Positions 11,176-23,444 of a stretch of DNA of 64,000 bases are shown here, in pieces. The notes beneath the pieces are model-generated. The model saw nothing but the letters and a program-made list of their open reading frames with translations, was not told the origin of the DNA and searched no databases. A program made the position numbers and the translations under genes. This stretch comes from Euphorbia lathyris (lineage: Eukaryota > Streptophyta > Magnoliopsida > Malpighiales > Euphorbiaceae), in assembly GCF_963576675.1 (NCBI RefSeq), contig NC_088913.1, forward strand, positions 14,893,001-14,957,000. The letters run 5' to 3'. The number at the start of each line of letters is the position of its first letter. Position 1 is the stretch's first letter.

Positions 11176-12537
11176 TCGAGAAGGAAACGAATAAAGCTGA
11201 GAACAAGGCTACATTCATCATCACTCTCCGAAAGACCAATAATTTCAACTGTCTTTAGATGCGACACCACGCAATTGAAAACTCTTTCTTCTCTATTCCA
11301 ATAACTCTTTTGAGGACTATTCAAGTTTGGAAGATATGTAGTTCTTTCAGACTGTAGACAAAGCTTAATTAGTCAAAAGATTTAGTTAATTATTATAATA
11401 AAAAGTTTGGAAAGTGTCTGGTTATAGGGATAGTAAGCATAAAGTGTGTTAACTAACTTTTATTTCCACATTACAGTACATGTTAAGCAAGTTGAAATGA
11501 CATAAATGATTGGTTCCGAATACTTTTACCTTGTAATGTGGTAGCTTTATAACTAATTTCTCGAGCTCGTGTAAACTGTGAAGGGCAGATGCAATTTCAT
11601 CCCGATGCTCTTCAAAATTTGGATTATCCAAAGCTAAGGATTTGTTCTTCCGCAATAGAGAAGATAAATTGCCTATGTGTAAATTAGATAGAGTCTGCAA
11701 ATATAATATTAATATATTAATACAAAGCATTAAAAAATATGGATAATCTAATTTTAAATACCTTACCTGTATCATTTTACTCCCGAATTTCAGCTCCATG
11801 AGACATGGATGAGTATAATGACGTTCAAAATCAATAGTAGCATGAATTAGAAATGGAGAATTTATTGATATAGGCTCATAGCAAGCATTCAAAGGACTCA
11901 AAAGCTTCAACTCCTCAAGATTTGGACAAGAAATTTGAACAGCAGTAGTACTAACATTTTCCAAGACCAATTTTTTCAAAGATTTAGAAAAAATAACATA
12001 CTTATGATACTCATAAATATTGGTTAATTCTAGGGATTCTAGGGACGGACTCCCACATAAAATATTTTCAATCGTATCAGGTGGAAATATGCAATCTGTT
12101 ATACTAAGTGCCTTGAGATGTGCCCAACTCACACAAGACACGACATCAAAATTACAATTATGAGTGTGCAAAATCGATAACTGCGTTCAAGTTACTGGTG
12201 AAACTTAACTCCAAAATGAGCTCCTCCACATATTTTCTGATTGCAAAATCGATAACTGCGTTCAAGTTAGGAGTAGGATCCAAAATACTGAAATAGGTAT
12301 GTATGTGGAATTTCTGGATTTTAGAGCAGTCATGGAGAAGTAGGGTATTGTCAATAAATTTAGAAATTTTTTTAAAAGACATACGATAAGATCGGAATTT
12401 GAGAATGGGAAGACGAGTCCATTGATTATAAAAACTCTTCGACAAAACAGAAGGATAGCTTCTTTCGTTGATGGCAAAAAGCAGGGGATATGTTGAATGA
12501 GGGAATCTGGTAAAGCACTGATACGATCTTTCGACAT
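11043..12537 (-). pseudogene. F-box/LRR/FBD protein gene, frameshifted
   Basis: From the ATG at 12537 the frame opens with MSKDRISALPDSLIQHI, a classic F-box start (SKP1-binding adaptor of SCF ubiquitin ligases). A one-base frameshift lies near 12460; the alternative frame then continues SKSFYNQWTRLPILKFRS and ILDPTPNLNAVIDFAIRKYV. A duplicated stretch near 12175-12265 (TCGATAACTGCGTTCAAGTT twice) shifts the frame again. Exon 12171 to about 11768 encodes the leucine-rich part (HLKALSITDCIFPPDTIENI) up to KFGSKMIQ at a GTAAGG donor. The next exon starts TLSNLHIGNL and ends LPHYK at a GTAAAAG donor near 11531. The last exon, from about 11317, is the FBD domain (YWNREERVFNCVVSHLKTVE). Exon layout fits the F-box/FBD family; two frame disruptions make it a pseudogene unless they are sequence errors. 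Confidence 0.85.
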
Positions 12538-12649
12538 TATCCAGGAGAATAGCAAAAGCAACTGAAGCTGAGAGCAACTGAAAGAAATAGCAAAGAAAAA
12601 AGCAGAGAATCGTGTGAATAATAACTAGATTATAGTGTATGGAAACTAG

Positions 12650-12945
12650 GGGTCTGCTTAGATGAGGTTTCACAAGGTTTATAAGGGGAGGGGAGTGAAA
12701 GGAAGATTATTTAGAGAACCTCATATCCCACCAATTTGGTGGGATTGAAATCGAGATTATTTCAAACTTAAACTCCACACAAATCAAGGATTGAAAAATA
12801 ACCTCTATTTAACTCTCACTTAACCTTCATTTAAACTTAAACACCTTCTAAATCAAGGTTAGAAAAATAACCTCCATTTTAAACTCCTCTCCAATCAAGG
12901 TTAAGAAAATAACCTCCCTTTGATGAACCTCATCCAAGCAGATCC
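12650..12945. mobile_element. PIF/Harbinger-like MITE, 296 bp
   Basis: The left end GGGTCTGCTTAGATGAGG is matched by the right end, whose complement reads GGATCTGCTTGGATGAGG. The 3-bp TAG flanks both sides (12647-12649 and 12946-12948), fitting the 3-bp target sites of PIF/Harbinger elements. Inside are three spaced copies of a AATCAAGG-N-GAAAAATAACCTC motif. It sits just upstream of the F-box/FBD start. No transposase; non-autonomous. Confidence 0.7.
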
Positions 12946-13211
12946 TAGGGATTATAGTAATTAAACCCAAAAAATAATTAAACAATCGCAACTTGTACCT
13001 GAAACTTGGTGATGCTCTTCGATTTGTGAGAAAAGAGAGGAAAAACGATGGTGTATATCCTGCGGTGCGGTTAGGAAGAGCATCGAATCTAGGGTTAAGA
13101 AGAGCCCTGTTTAGCTTGAGGGAAATACAGGAATGAAGGCAGAGAGGTATGCATCTTCAAGATCCAAAAAGTTCATGAATAAACCGCCGTTTGCTATCGT
13201 CTATTTATTTA

Positions 13212-13793
13212 GGGTTAAGGTACAAAACTACCCTTAACGTTCTGGGCCATGAGTAATTTTATTCCTAACGTTTAAAATGGTGCAATTTTACCTCTAATAT
13301 TGGAAGCCAAGAGCAAATTTACCCTGAACGTTAATAAATTGGGTCAATTTGAAAAATAATTCATCAAATTGTCTTCTCGGTTATGAATCTTGTTATCTAT
13401 ATTTCGTACGTGTATTATTTTATCAGTAACAAATCACAAACATTCGTTGGGATGTAAAAAAAATAAAAAAAATATATTGTCTTTTTGTATGGATTAGACA
13501 AAAAAAAATGCAAAAAATTCACCGAATTTATAAATATTAATCTCAAATTCTATTATTAAATTATAAAAAACATTAAAATCATTTTTTTAGAACGAATTAT
13601 TATGTAATTGGTGCAAAATAATGAACAAAATATGTGTGTTTTATAATAGTGTCTGAAATTGACCCAATTATCAACGTTAGGGATAAAATTGCTCTTGACT
13701 TCCAACGTTAGGGGTAAAATTGCACCATTTTAGACGTTAGGGATAAAATTGCTCCTGGTCCATAACGTTAAGGGTATTTTTGCACCTTAACCC
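13212..13793. mobile_element. MULE-like MITE, 582 bp, with perfect 9-bp target duplication
   Basis: Terminal inverted repeats of about 140 bp begin GGGTTAAGGTxCAAAA at each end and contain repeated CTAACGTT/GGTGCAATTTTACC blocks. The 9-bp ATTTATTTA occurs directly outside both ends (13203-13211 and 13794-13802). Long TIRs and 9-bp duplications are typical of Mutator-like elements. There is no coding capacity. A decayed relative lies at 55165-55675. Confidence 0.88.
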
Positions 13794-13984
13794 ATTTATT
13801 TATTAAGCCAGGAGGAGATTAATGGAATTAAATTGAAATAATGGAAGGTTAAGTATTAAGTTAATTTTATTTGGAAGTTATTTTTTTAGGTAAATGGATT
13901 AAATGTTTACTTCATCTAACTTCCAAATTAGGAGTTAACGAGAGTAACATAAAGTTTTCTAAAATGGATAAGGTACCAAAATAG

Positions 13985-14170
13985 GCTGAAGATTTTTGGA
14001 AAAGTACTAATTTAGGCTTAACGATTACAAGATAATATCAATTTAGGCTTAACGTTTACAATATAGCATCAATTTAGGTCTCAAGTATAAAATAGCATCA
14101 ATATAGACTTAAAGTTTACAAAATAATACGAATTTAAACTTAACGTTTACAAAATATATACAATTTAAGT
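13985..14170. repeat. short degenerate tandem repeat, about 36-bp unit
   Basis: About five imperfect copies of ATTTAGGCTTAACGTTTACA followed by an AATAGCATCA-like segment. Non-coding. Confidence 0.6.
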
Positions 14171-14867
14171 TAAATGTCATAATTAAATTAATCATATTAT
14201 ATTATTTTCTTATTAATTTTATAAGTTATCTTTTTATTTAGATCTATATTCTTATTTATTAAGATACAATTAATTAATATTCTTATCCATTAAGATCTTG
14301 TATTTGTTTTTTATCAATAATTCTATTACTGCTAAATTTTATTGCTTATGTAATATATGCAAACTAAAAGTAATTGAATATGAATACTGACATGTATTAA
14401 TATTATTTTAACTAGATATTCAATTACTTTTAGGGTAAATTCTATAGCTACTTTGTTGGAAACAAAGTAGATATACTTTATATTAGTATCCAATAGTAAT
14501 TGGACATGTGTTAATTAAAATTAATAAAAAAGGTAACCTGCTGTAGCAGGTAATATTAACTATAGAAATTTTAAAGATTATTAATTACAAGGTAAATAAT
14601 ATATAGGTCCCTATATTTTAATTTAATTACTATTTAGTCATTATATGTTAATAATACACTATTCAATCCTTAATTTTAGCTAAATTCAACAGTTTAGTCC
14701 CTTATAGAGGACTAATCTGTTAAATAATTTAAAGATTTAAGTGATAAAACTCTTGATCAACATAAAAAAATCAGAACTAAACAATAAATTATTAAAATAT
14801 GAGAACCAAACAATATGTTAGATATTTAACATAGGGACTGATAAAATAAAATATTTACCTAAAATTC
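14171..14867. other. AT-rich spacer left of the satellite
   Basis: Very AT-rich, no open frame of note and no feature recognised. Confidence 0.4.
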
Positions 14868-17800
14868 ATAGGTTTTACGTAAAACTCTATTTTCACAGGG
14901 TTTGTTAATTTTTTTCTCCTAAAATAAAAAGGTTACGTAAATTTAGTCAAACTATACGTAAATTATCTAAAAATAAAAGATTTATGTAAGTCCAAAGGTT
15001 TTACGTAAAATTCAAGGTTTGTAGATTTTTTCTCCTAAAATAACAAGCTTACGTAAATTTAGTCAAACCTTACGTAAATTATGTCAAAAAATAAAAGATT
15101 TACGTAAAATTCATTGGTTTTACGTAAAACTCTATTTTGACAAGGTTTGTGAATTGTTTCTTCTAAAATAAAAAGGTAACATAAATCTAGTCAAACTATA
15201 CGTAAATTATATCTAAAAATAAAAGATTTATGTAAAATTCATTGGTTTTACGTAAAACTTTATTTTCACAAGGTTTGTGAATTTTTTCTCCTAAAATAAA
15301 AAGGTAACGTAAATTTAGTCAAACTTACGTAAATTATATCCGAAAATAAAAGATTTATGTACAGTTCAAAAGTTTTACGTAAAATTCTAATTTTCATAAG
15401 GTTTGTCGATTTTTTCTCCTAAGATAACAAAGTTACGTAAATTTAGGCAAACCTTACGTAAATTATGTCTAAAAATAAAAGATTTACGTAAAATTCATAG
15501 GTTTTGCGTAAAACTCTATTTTCACAAGGTTTGTGAATTTTTTTCTCCTAAATAAAAAATGCTTCATAAATTTAGTCAAACTATACGTAAATTATATCTA
15601 AAAATAAAAAATTTACGTAAAGTTCAAAGGTTTTACGTAAAACTCCAATTTTCACAAGGTTTGTGGATTTTTCAACTAGAGTAAAAGGGTTACATAAATT
15701 TAGTTAAACCTTACGTAAATTATGTCTAAAAATAAAAGATTTACGTAAAATTCATAGGTTTTACGTAAAACTCTATTTTCACAAAGTTTGTGAATTTTTT
15801 CTCCTAAATAAAAAAGGTTACGTTAGTGAAACTATACGTAAATTATATCTAAAAATAAATGATTTACGTAAAGTTCAAAGATTTTAAATAAAACTCCAAT
15901 TTTCACAAGGTTTATGGATTTTTTAACTAAAGTAAAAGGGTTACGTAAATTTAGTTAAACCTTACGTAAATTATGTCTAAAAATAAAAGATTTACGTAAA
16001 ATTCATAGGTTTTACGTAAAACTCTATTTTCACGAGGTTTGTGAATTTTTTCTTCTAAAATAAAAAGGTAACGTAAATTTAGTCAAACTATACGTAAATT
16101 ATATCTAAAGATTTACGTAAAGTTCAAAGGTTTTACGTAAAACTCTAATTTTCACAAGGTTTGTGAATTTTTTCTCCTAAAATAAAAAGGTTACGTAAAT
16201 TTAGTCGAACCTTACGTAAATTATGTCTAAAAATAAAAGATTTACGTAAAGTTCATAAGTTTTACGTAAAAGTCTATTTTCACAAGGTTTGTGAATTTTT
16301 TTCTCCTAAAATAAAAAGGTGACGTAAATGTAGTCAAACCTTACGTAAATTATGTCTAAAAATAAAAGATTTATGTAAATTTCAAAGGTTTTACGTAAAA
16401 CTCTAATTTTTATAATGTTTGTGGATTTTTCTCCTAAAAGTAAAAGAGTTACGTAAATTTAGTCAAACCTTACGTAAATTATATCTAAAAATAACAGATG
16501 TACGTAAAGTTCAAAGGTTTTACGTAAAACTCTAATTTTCACAAGGTTTGTGGATTTTTTCTCCTAAAATAACAAGGTTACGTAAATTTAGTTAAACCTT
16601 ACATAAATTATGTCTAAAAATAAAAGATATACATAAAATTCATAGGTTTTACGTAAAACTTTATTTTCAAAAGGATTATGAAATTTTTCTCACAAATAAA
16701 AAAGGTTACGTAAATTTGGTCAAACTATACGTAAATTATATCTAAAAATAAAAGATTTACGTAAAGTTCAAAGGTTTTACGTAAACTCCAATTTTCACAA
16801 GATTTGTGGATTTTTCTCCTAAAGTAAAAAGGTTTCAAAAATTTAGTCAAACCTTACGTAAATTATGTCTAAAAATAAAAGATTTACGTAAAATTCATAA
16901 GTTTTACGTAAAACTCTATTTTCACAAGGGTTATGAATTTTTTTCTCCTAAATAGAAAATATTTCATAAATTTAGTCAAACTATACGTAAATTATATCTA
17001 AAAATAAAAAATTTACGTAAAATTCAAAGGTTTTACGTAAAACTCCAATTTTCACAAGGTTTGTGGATTTTTCTCCTAAAGTAAAAGGGTTACGTAAATT
17101 TAGTTAAACCTTGCGTAAATTATGTCTAAAAATAAAAGATTTACGTAAAATTCATAGGTTTTACGTAAAACTCTATTTTCACAAAGTTTGTGAATTTTTT
17201 CTCCTAAATAAAAAAGGTTACGTAAATTTAGTGAAAGTATACGTAAATTATATCTAAAAATAAATGATTTACGTAAAGTTCAAAGATTTTAAGTAAAACT
17301 CCAATTTTCACAAGGTTTGTGGATTTTTCAACTAAAGTAAAAAGGTTACGTAAATTTAGTTAAACCTTGCGTAAATTATGTCTAAAAATAAAAGATTTAC
17401 GTAAAATTCATAGGTTTTACGTAAAACTCTATTTTCACAAAGTTTGTGAATTTTTTCTCCTAAATAAAAAAGGTTACGTAAATTTAGTGAAAGTATACGT
17501 AAATTATATCTAAAAATAAATGATTTACGTAAAGTTCAAAGATTTTAAGTAAAACTCCAATTTTCACAAGGTTTGTGGATTTTTCAACTAAAGTAAAAGG
17601 GTTACGTAAATTTAGTTAAACCTTACGTAAATTATGTCTAAAAATAAAAGATTTACGTAAAATTCATAGGTTTTACGTAAAACTCTATTTTCACGAGGTT
17701 TGTGAATTTTTTCTCCTAAAATAAAAAGGTAACGTAAATTTAGTCAAACTATACGTTAATTATATCTAAAGATTTACGTAAAGTTCAAAGGTTTTACGTA

Positions 17801-19303
17801 AAACTCTAATTTTCACAAGGTTTGTGAATTTTTTCTCCTAAAATAAAAAGGTTACGTAAATTTAGTCAAACCTTACGTAAATTATGTCTAAAGATAAAAG
17901 ATTTACGTAAAGTTCATAAGTTTTACGTAAAAGTCTATTTTCACAAGGTTTGTGAATTTTTTTCTCCTAAAATAAAAAGGTGACGTAAATGTAGTCAAAC
18001 CTTACGTAAATTATGTCTAAAAATAAAATATTTACGTAAATTTTAAAGGTTTTACGTAAAACTCTAATTTTTACAATGTTTGTGGATTTTTCTCTTAAAA
18101 TAAAAGAGTTACGTAAATTTAGTCAAACCTTACGTAAATTATATCTAAAAATAACAGATTTACGTAAAGTTCAAAGGTTTTACGTAAAACTCTAATTTTC
18201 ACAATGTTTGTGGATTTTTTCTCCTAAAATAACAAGCTTACGTAAATTTAGTTAAACCTTACATAAATTATGTCTTAAAATAAAAGATATACATAAAATT
18301 CATAGGTTTTACGTAAAACTTTATTTTCACAAGGATTATGAATTTTCTCACAAATAAAAAAGGTTACGTAAATTTGGTCAAACTATACGTAAATGATATC
18401 TAAAAATAAAAGATTTACGTAAAGTTCAAAGGTTTTACGTAAACTCCAATTTTCACAAGATTTGTGGATTTTTCTCCCAAAGTAAAAAGGTTACAAAAAT
18501 TTAGTCAAACCTTACGTAAATTATGTCTAAAAATAAAAGATTTACGTTAATTTCAAAGGTTTTACGTAAAACTCTAATTTTTACAATGTTTGTGGATTTT
18601 TCTCCTAAAAGTAAAAGAGTTACGTAAATTTAGTCAAACCTTACGTAAATTATATCTAAAAATAACAGATTTACGTAAAGTTCAAAGGTTTTACGTAAAA
18701 CTCTAATTTTCACAAGGTTTGTGGATTTTTTCTCCTAAAATAATAAGGTTACGTAAATTTAGTTAAACCTTACATAAATTATATCTAAAAATAAAAGATA
18801 TACATAAAATTCATAGGTTTTACGTAAAACTTTATTTTCACAAGGATTATGAAATTTTTCTCACAAATAAAAAAGGTTACGTAAATTTGGTCAAACTATA
18901 CGTAAATTATATCTAAAAATAAAAGATTTATGTAAAGTTCAAAGGTTTTACGTAAACTCCAATTTTCACAAGATTTGTGGATTTTTCTCCTAAAGTAAAA
19001 ATGTTACAAAAATTTAGTCAAACCTTACGTAAATTATGTCTAAAAATAAAAGATTTACGTAAAATTCATAAGTTTTACATAAAACTCTATTTTCACAAGG
19101 GTTATGAATTTTTTTCTCCTAAATAAAAAATATTTCATAAATTTAGTCAAACTATACGTAAATTATATCTAAAAATAAAAGATTTACGTAAAGTTCAAAA
19201 GTTTTACGTAAACTCCAATTTTCACAAGGTTTGTGGATTTTTCTCCTAATGTAAAAGGGTTACGTAAATTTAGTTAAACCTTGCGTAAATTATGTCTAAA
19301 AAT
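14868..19303. repeat. satellite array, about 128-bp unit, about 35 copies
   Basis: About 4.4 kb of tandem units with this order: TTTTACGTAAAACTC, ATTTTCACAAGGTTTGTG, TTTTCTCCTAAAATAAAA, GGTTACGTAAATTTAGTC, AAACCTTACGTAAATTAT, GTCTAAAAATAAAAGATT, TACGTAAAATTCATAGG. Every unit holds four or five ACGTAA sites, several as perfect TTACGTAA palindromes. Two unit types alternate (ATTCATAGG...CTCTATTTT and GTTCAAAGG...CTCCAATTTT), so a dimer of about 252 bp is visible. Larger blocks repeat as well: a dimer at 17098-17341 recurs at about 17350-17590, and the 16.4-16.8 kb block recurs near 18.1-18.5 and 18.6-19.0 kb. Non-coding. Confidence 0.93.
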
Positions 19304-19475
19304 AAAATTTTTGAACTTCCAAAATTTCTAGAATATCTGGAATTTCAGCATTTCTGAAATTCCAGAAATTCTAGATTCTAGAATTTCAGAATTTCCAGAT
19401 TCTGGCATTTCAGAGTTTCCAAAATTCTAGAATTTCAGAATTTCCAGATTCTGGCATTTCAGAGTTTCCATATTC
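19304..19475. repeat. TTCTAGAA/GAATTTC inverted and tandem repeat patch
   Basis: Dense short inverted repeats (AATTTCAG, CTGAAATTCC, TTCTAGATTCTAGAA) include a roughly 51-bp direct repeat: TTCTAGAATTTCAGAATTTC followed by CAGATTCTGGCATTTCAG occurs twice. It abuts the satellite at a sharp border. Confidence 0.7.
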
Positions 19476-20820
19476 ATGAAAGAACGATTTTCGATAATTC
19501 AGGTGTTACCATAAGACCCCGAGCTTGAGTTTGCTCAACAACCCAAAGGCCCCCAGTACTGCCGGCTGAATTATAATATTAGGGAGGGGCAACCGATTTT
19601 AATAACTTACTTATTTACTTAACTTTTTAACGAGGGATTTTTATTTTATTTTAAGTCTCATAATCTAACTTAGTCTTGATTTGCTTTAGCATACATCAGA
19701 CACATACATTGGCGTTATGGACATATCATCTAAATTATTCCGTTGAGCCAGAGACGGAATAAAAGGCCAAACCTAGGGAAATACTAACTATTACATGTTT
19801 CTCTTTAGGTCCTCCGTCTTCTCCATGGCGCCTTGAAATTACATATTAATTTCTATACTACTATAAGAAAACTTCAATTGAATTGAAGGGAATTAGATGA
19901 GAGGATAAATTACAATAGATAGTAGAAAGACATGACGTGCATGCCCTATTTCAAAAATACCAAAAGACCAAAAGAGGGTCCAAATATGTCCATAACTCCA
20001 AACATGCATAGACTCAATTAAATAAATTTAATTGGTTGATTACATAACCGTTTATGTAATATTTAGGTTAATCACATTAACTCATCAAATTAACTTTCAT
20101 CCAATTTTACTTCTAATCGTTTCGTATCTTTACATTAATCCTTAGATTAATATAACCATACAAAACGTCAATTATGCACGTCCCAATTATTTTGATTTCA
20201 ATTCATTTAACACTTTGATTTACAACTTGGTAAAAACAAACTTTTAAACGAACTTTCATTCGATAATCAAAACAGAAAACTATTAATTTCCGAAACATAT
20301 ATATATATATATATATATATACAAATTATATTCAAAACAATTTTAACAATTAAAATTCAAGTGGGCTTCGGGCCGGGGCCCGGAGTCGGGCTGTTGCCGC
20401 GAGGCAGCAGCCGCGCGACGACGGCTGGTTGCGCCATGAGGAGCGACCCGAGCCGCCGTCGTATTTTAGTTTTTTTTAATATAAATTATATATATATATA
20501 TATCAGATTTTAAAACGGTTTTAAAAAAGATTTTCAGAAATAGAAAAAACTACAATAGATTTCCATTTTATCTTTAGAATCAATAAAACTAATTTTATTA
20601 ACCTAACTATAAAACTAATAGATTTTGTTATAATGATTATCAACCGAAATAATTAGGAACATACGCATAATCTATTTTAATTAACAATTAATTAAAACTT
20701 ATTTATCTTTAGAATTAATTAATCAAAACAATTTGTTAATTAATCCTAACCATAAATATTTATTCAATCCTATTGAAAAACTTCTAAATTTTCGTATATG
20801 AAATAACGGATTTAACGATG
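19476..20820 (-). other. non-coding internal remnant of an LTR retrotransposon
   Basis: Inferred internal region, because a minus-strand primer-binding site and LTR lie directly to the right. No gag or pol frame is left. It holds an AT dinucleotide run (about 20300-20322), a second one at about 20485-20503, and an isolated GC-rich patch (about 20363-20460, with CCGCGAGGCAGCAGCCGCGC) that stands out from its AT-rich surroundings. Confidence 0.45.
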
Positions 20821-20832
20821 GCTCTGATACCA
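20821..20832 (-). other. primer-binding site, initiator tRNA-Met type
   Basis: The complement reads TGGTATCAGAGC, the standard primer site of many plant LTR elements. It lies one base from the LTR end. Confidence 0.85.
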
Positions 20833-20833
20833 C

Positions 20834-22691
20834 TGTTGGAAATTAGGCTAAGGTATAGCAGCGGAAATATAAATTTTTTAGCCTACTTCCTTTTAATCAT
20901 AGGATCCGTTAATCGTTATTTCATATAAAGAGGGATAAGAAGAAATACCTTTTGATGATCAATCTACCGTTGTTAATGAAGTGCCCACAACTCTTCTCCG
21001 AGTTCCCAAGCACAAAGTAAAACACAGTGAGATTAAGTTAGAATCAACCGTATGAGTAACAACCAAAATAGATTGCCTCTAATTAATCAACACAAGATCA
21101 AAGAAAAGAAAGATAGATGAAATTAATCGATCGAAGGAAGCCGTAGGAATTCTTGTCCTCGAACTGGGGGGGTCGAATTCTCTCTCTCTCTAAGGTGTGA
21201 TTTCGAAAATCACTAATGGAGGATTAGAGAGCTTAGATCGAAATTCATGTATAAAGGGGTATATATAATCACTTGTATCTAAACCCTAGTTAGATAGGAT
21301 TAGGTTACTTAATAGGAATTCAATTCGGAATAGAATTCCTAATTATGATCTCACTATATATCTAATATATATAGGATAATAATAAATAACCTTATTGGAT
21401 AATAATAGGAGTATTTATAATCTAATTAAAACTCCTAACTTATTTATCCTTTAATTAATTTAATTCACAAACCTAATCAAATTAGGATTAATAGAATCAA
21501 AATAATTATTTACTTATTATATATAAATTTTGGCCCCCACCATTTAAATGGGCCTCACTGGGCTCACTTGGGCTTCCATCAATTAATAACATCCATCTCT
21601 CTTTTGGTTCCAAGTCTTATGTGTGATCCATTAGGTTATTACTACTTATGACCGTATGCAACTATTAAATTAATTCTCCAATAATTATATTTAATCTTTG
21701 TATAACGGAATGATGTACTGAGTATGTTATTAGTAAGTCTGTAATCATTCCCCCATAGTCCGTTAAGAAGACAGGTTGATTCTGTCGTTAACCTTTCCGT
21801 ATTAGTTACAGTATAATTCGATCCTTTATCAACTACATCTTTGAACTGAATCTTATGACTATGGATGATGTCAAGTCACATATAGCGAGACGTTCGTTTT
21901 ACTTGTTCAGGCTGAGTCAACTCAAATAGATAGGTTAAGTGAAATCTGTATTTCAAATCTTAAGCTATCACCTTGCAAGGATTTAGAGTCGATTCTTACA
22001 CAAGCGATCCTTGGACGTATCTCCCATTTATCGGGAGTGATAAATGCTCAATCCAATGTATAACTACTCTGATATTACCTCCTGTGACACCCAACCTTTG
22101 CTGTTCACACCCCAGAGTTATCTCTGTTAAGGATCGTGGGACAACAGGATCAAAGTCTCACATTCAGTAATTCAGGATGACCAATTAACATTCCTTTGAG
22201 TCTGAGGATTACTTATACCTATTAATACCAATGAGATGAATAGGTGACAAGGATGAATCTACCCATACTGTTATCTCAAATTGGATCCCCAATCCTAATG
22301 AACCTCTTTCATTGGATTCACGTAACTGCCCAGATATCTGTACATGTGAAGCTTGTGAGATCAGCTTTCTATCGGACAGAAGACATTGTTACATGCAAAT
22401 CTCAACAGTGATATGTCAATCCTAAATATATTACTTGACTTTGGGTGGTTTTAAGTTTATTAGTTTATCATAAAGTTTAGTCTCACTTCATGCTTGTATG
22501 AACACTTTATAATCACTTTAAACAAACTCACAGATTTCCTTTTATTAGACTTTATTTAGTTCGTAAAAGGGATTGCCTTTATATATAGTTATAAAACATA
22601 TATCTCATTAAAACAAATGACATGAAGAACAATTCTTTTACATTAAGTTTGTATTCTGGAACAATCGTCTATAGGACACCAAACCCCAACA
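20834..22691 (-). mobile_element. LTR (1,858 bp) of a truncated LTR retrotransposon
   Basis: It starts TGTTGG and ends CCAACA, the standard TG...CA inverted ends, and the adjoining primer-binding site shows it is the 5' LTR of a minus-strand element. A TATATATA box lies near 21262-21270. No second LTR is found to the left, so the element is truncated. Its right edge cuts into a plus-strand copia RNase H fragment at 22692. Confidence 0.8.
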
Positions 22692-23126
22692 ACAAGAAGG
22701 TCCATCACTGCTTTCTGCATATTTTTGGGGGACTCACTCATTTTCTAGAAAAGTAAGAAACAAGCCACAGTTTCTCACTCCTCTACTGAAGCAGAGTATC
22801 GTGCCATGGCTAGCACAACTGCAGAGATACAATGGTTGCTTTACTTATTACAAGCTCTAAAGCTTCCTCATCCTGAAGCAGTTCATCTTTTTTGTGATAA
22901 TCAGTATGCACTCTACATAACTACCAATTCTACATTTCATGAGAGGACAAAACACATCGAACTTGATTGCCACTTTATCAGAAGCTGGGTTAGTTCGTCC
23001 TCTTCCTGTCAGCACTCTTCATCAATTGCCATATACTTTTACAAAGGCTTTACCAGTACATCCTTTTCAGAGAGTTTTGTGCAAGCTTGGAGTTCATAGT
23101 ATTTACACTCCAGCTTGAGGGGGGGG
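22692..23126 (+). pseudogene. 3' end of a Ty1/copia pol (RNase H domain), broken
   Basis: The frame encodes TRRSITAFCIFLGDSLIF, then a TAG stop (at about 22746), then [20 protein letters not shown], then [20 protein letters not shown] and [11 protein letters not shown], ending [11 protein letters not shown]. These are the copia RNase H signatures ([12 protein letters not shown], HIxxDxHFIR). The upstream pol has been removed by insertion or recombination with the LTR on its left. It ends just before a G-rich polypurine tract (about 23114-23126). Confidence 0.87.
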
Positions 23127-23437
23127 TAACAAAGTCTATAAACGATGCGTTTTTGTGTACAAAACGCAGTCGTTTCAAGTATGTAATAGGAATTAGGTTT
23201 ATAGCCATTGTGGCTATCTTGAGAAATAGATTAGTTTGGGTAGCTTGGGGATTAGGTATTTTAAGAGTCTTTAGTATCAGTATTTAAGGCCTAACTTTTC
23301 TTATTTGTATTACTTCGTATTTTTTTCTTCAAACGACTTCTCATCTCTCTCTACTGTAATCAGTTTTCTTCATTCTGATTATTCAACTCTTGTTACTGTA
23401 ATTAGTTTTCTTCATCCTACTATTCAATTCTTGTTAA
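23127..23437 (+). mobile_element. probable short 3' LTR of the broken copia element
   Basis: It begins right after the polypurine tract with TAACAAAG and ends in CTTGTTA, a near inverted pair. Its tail contains a 42-bp direct repeat (AGTTTTCTTCAT...ATTCAA-TCTTGTTA twice, at about 23358 and 23400). Boundaries are uncertain because the terminal TG is not visible. Confidence 0.5.
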
Positions 23438-23444
23438 ATATATC

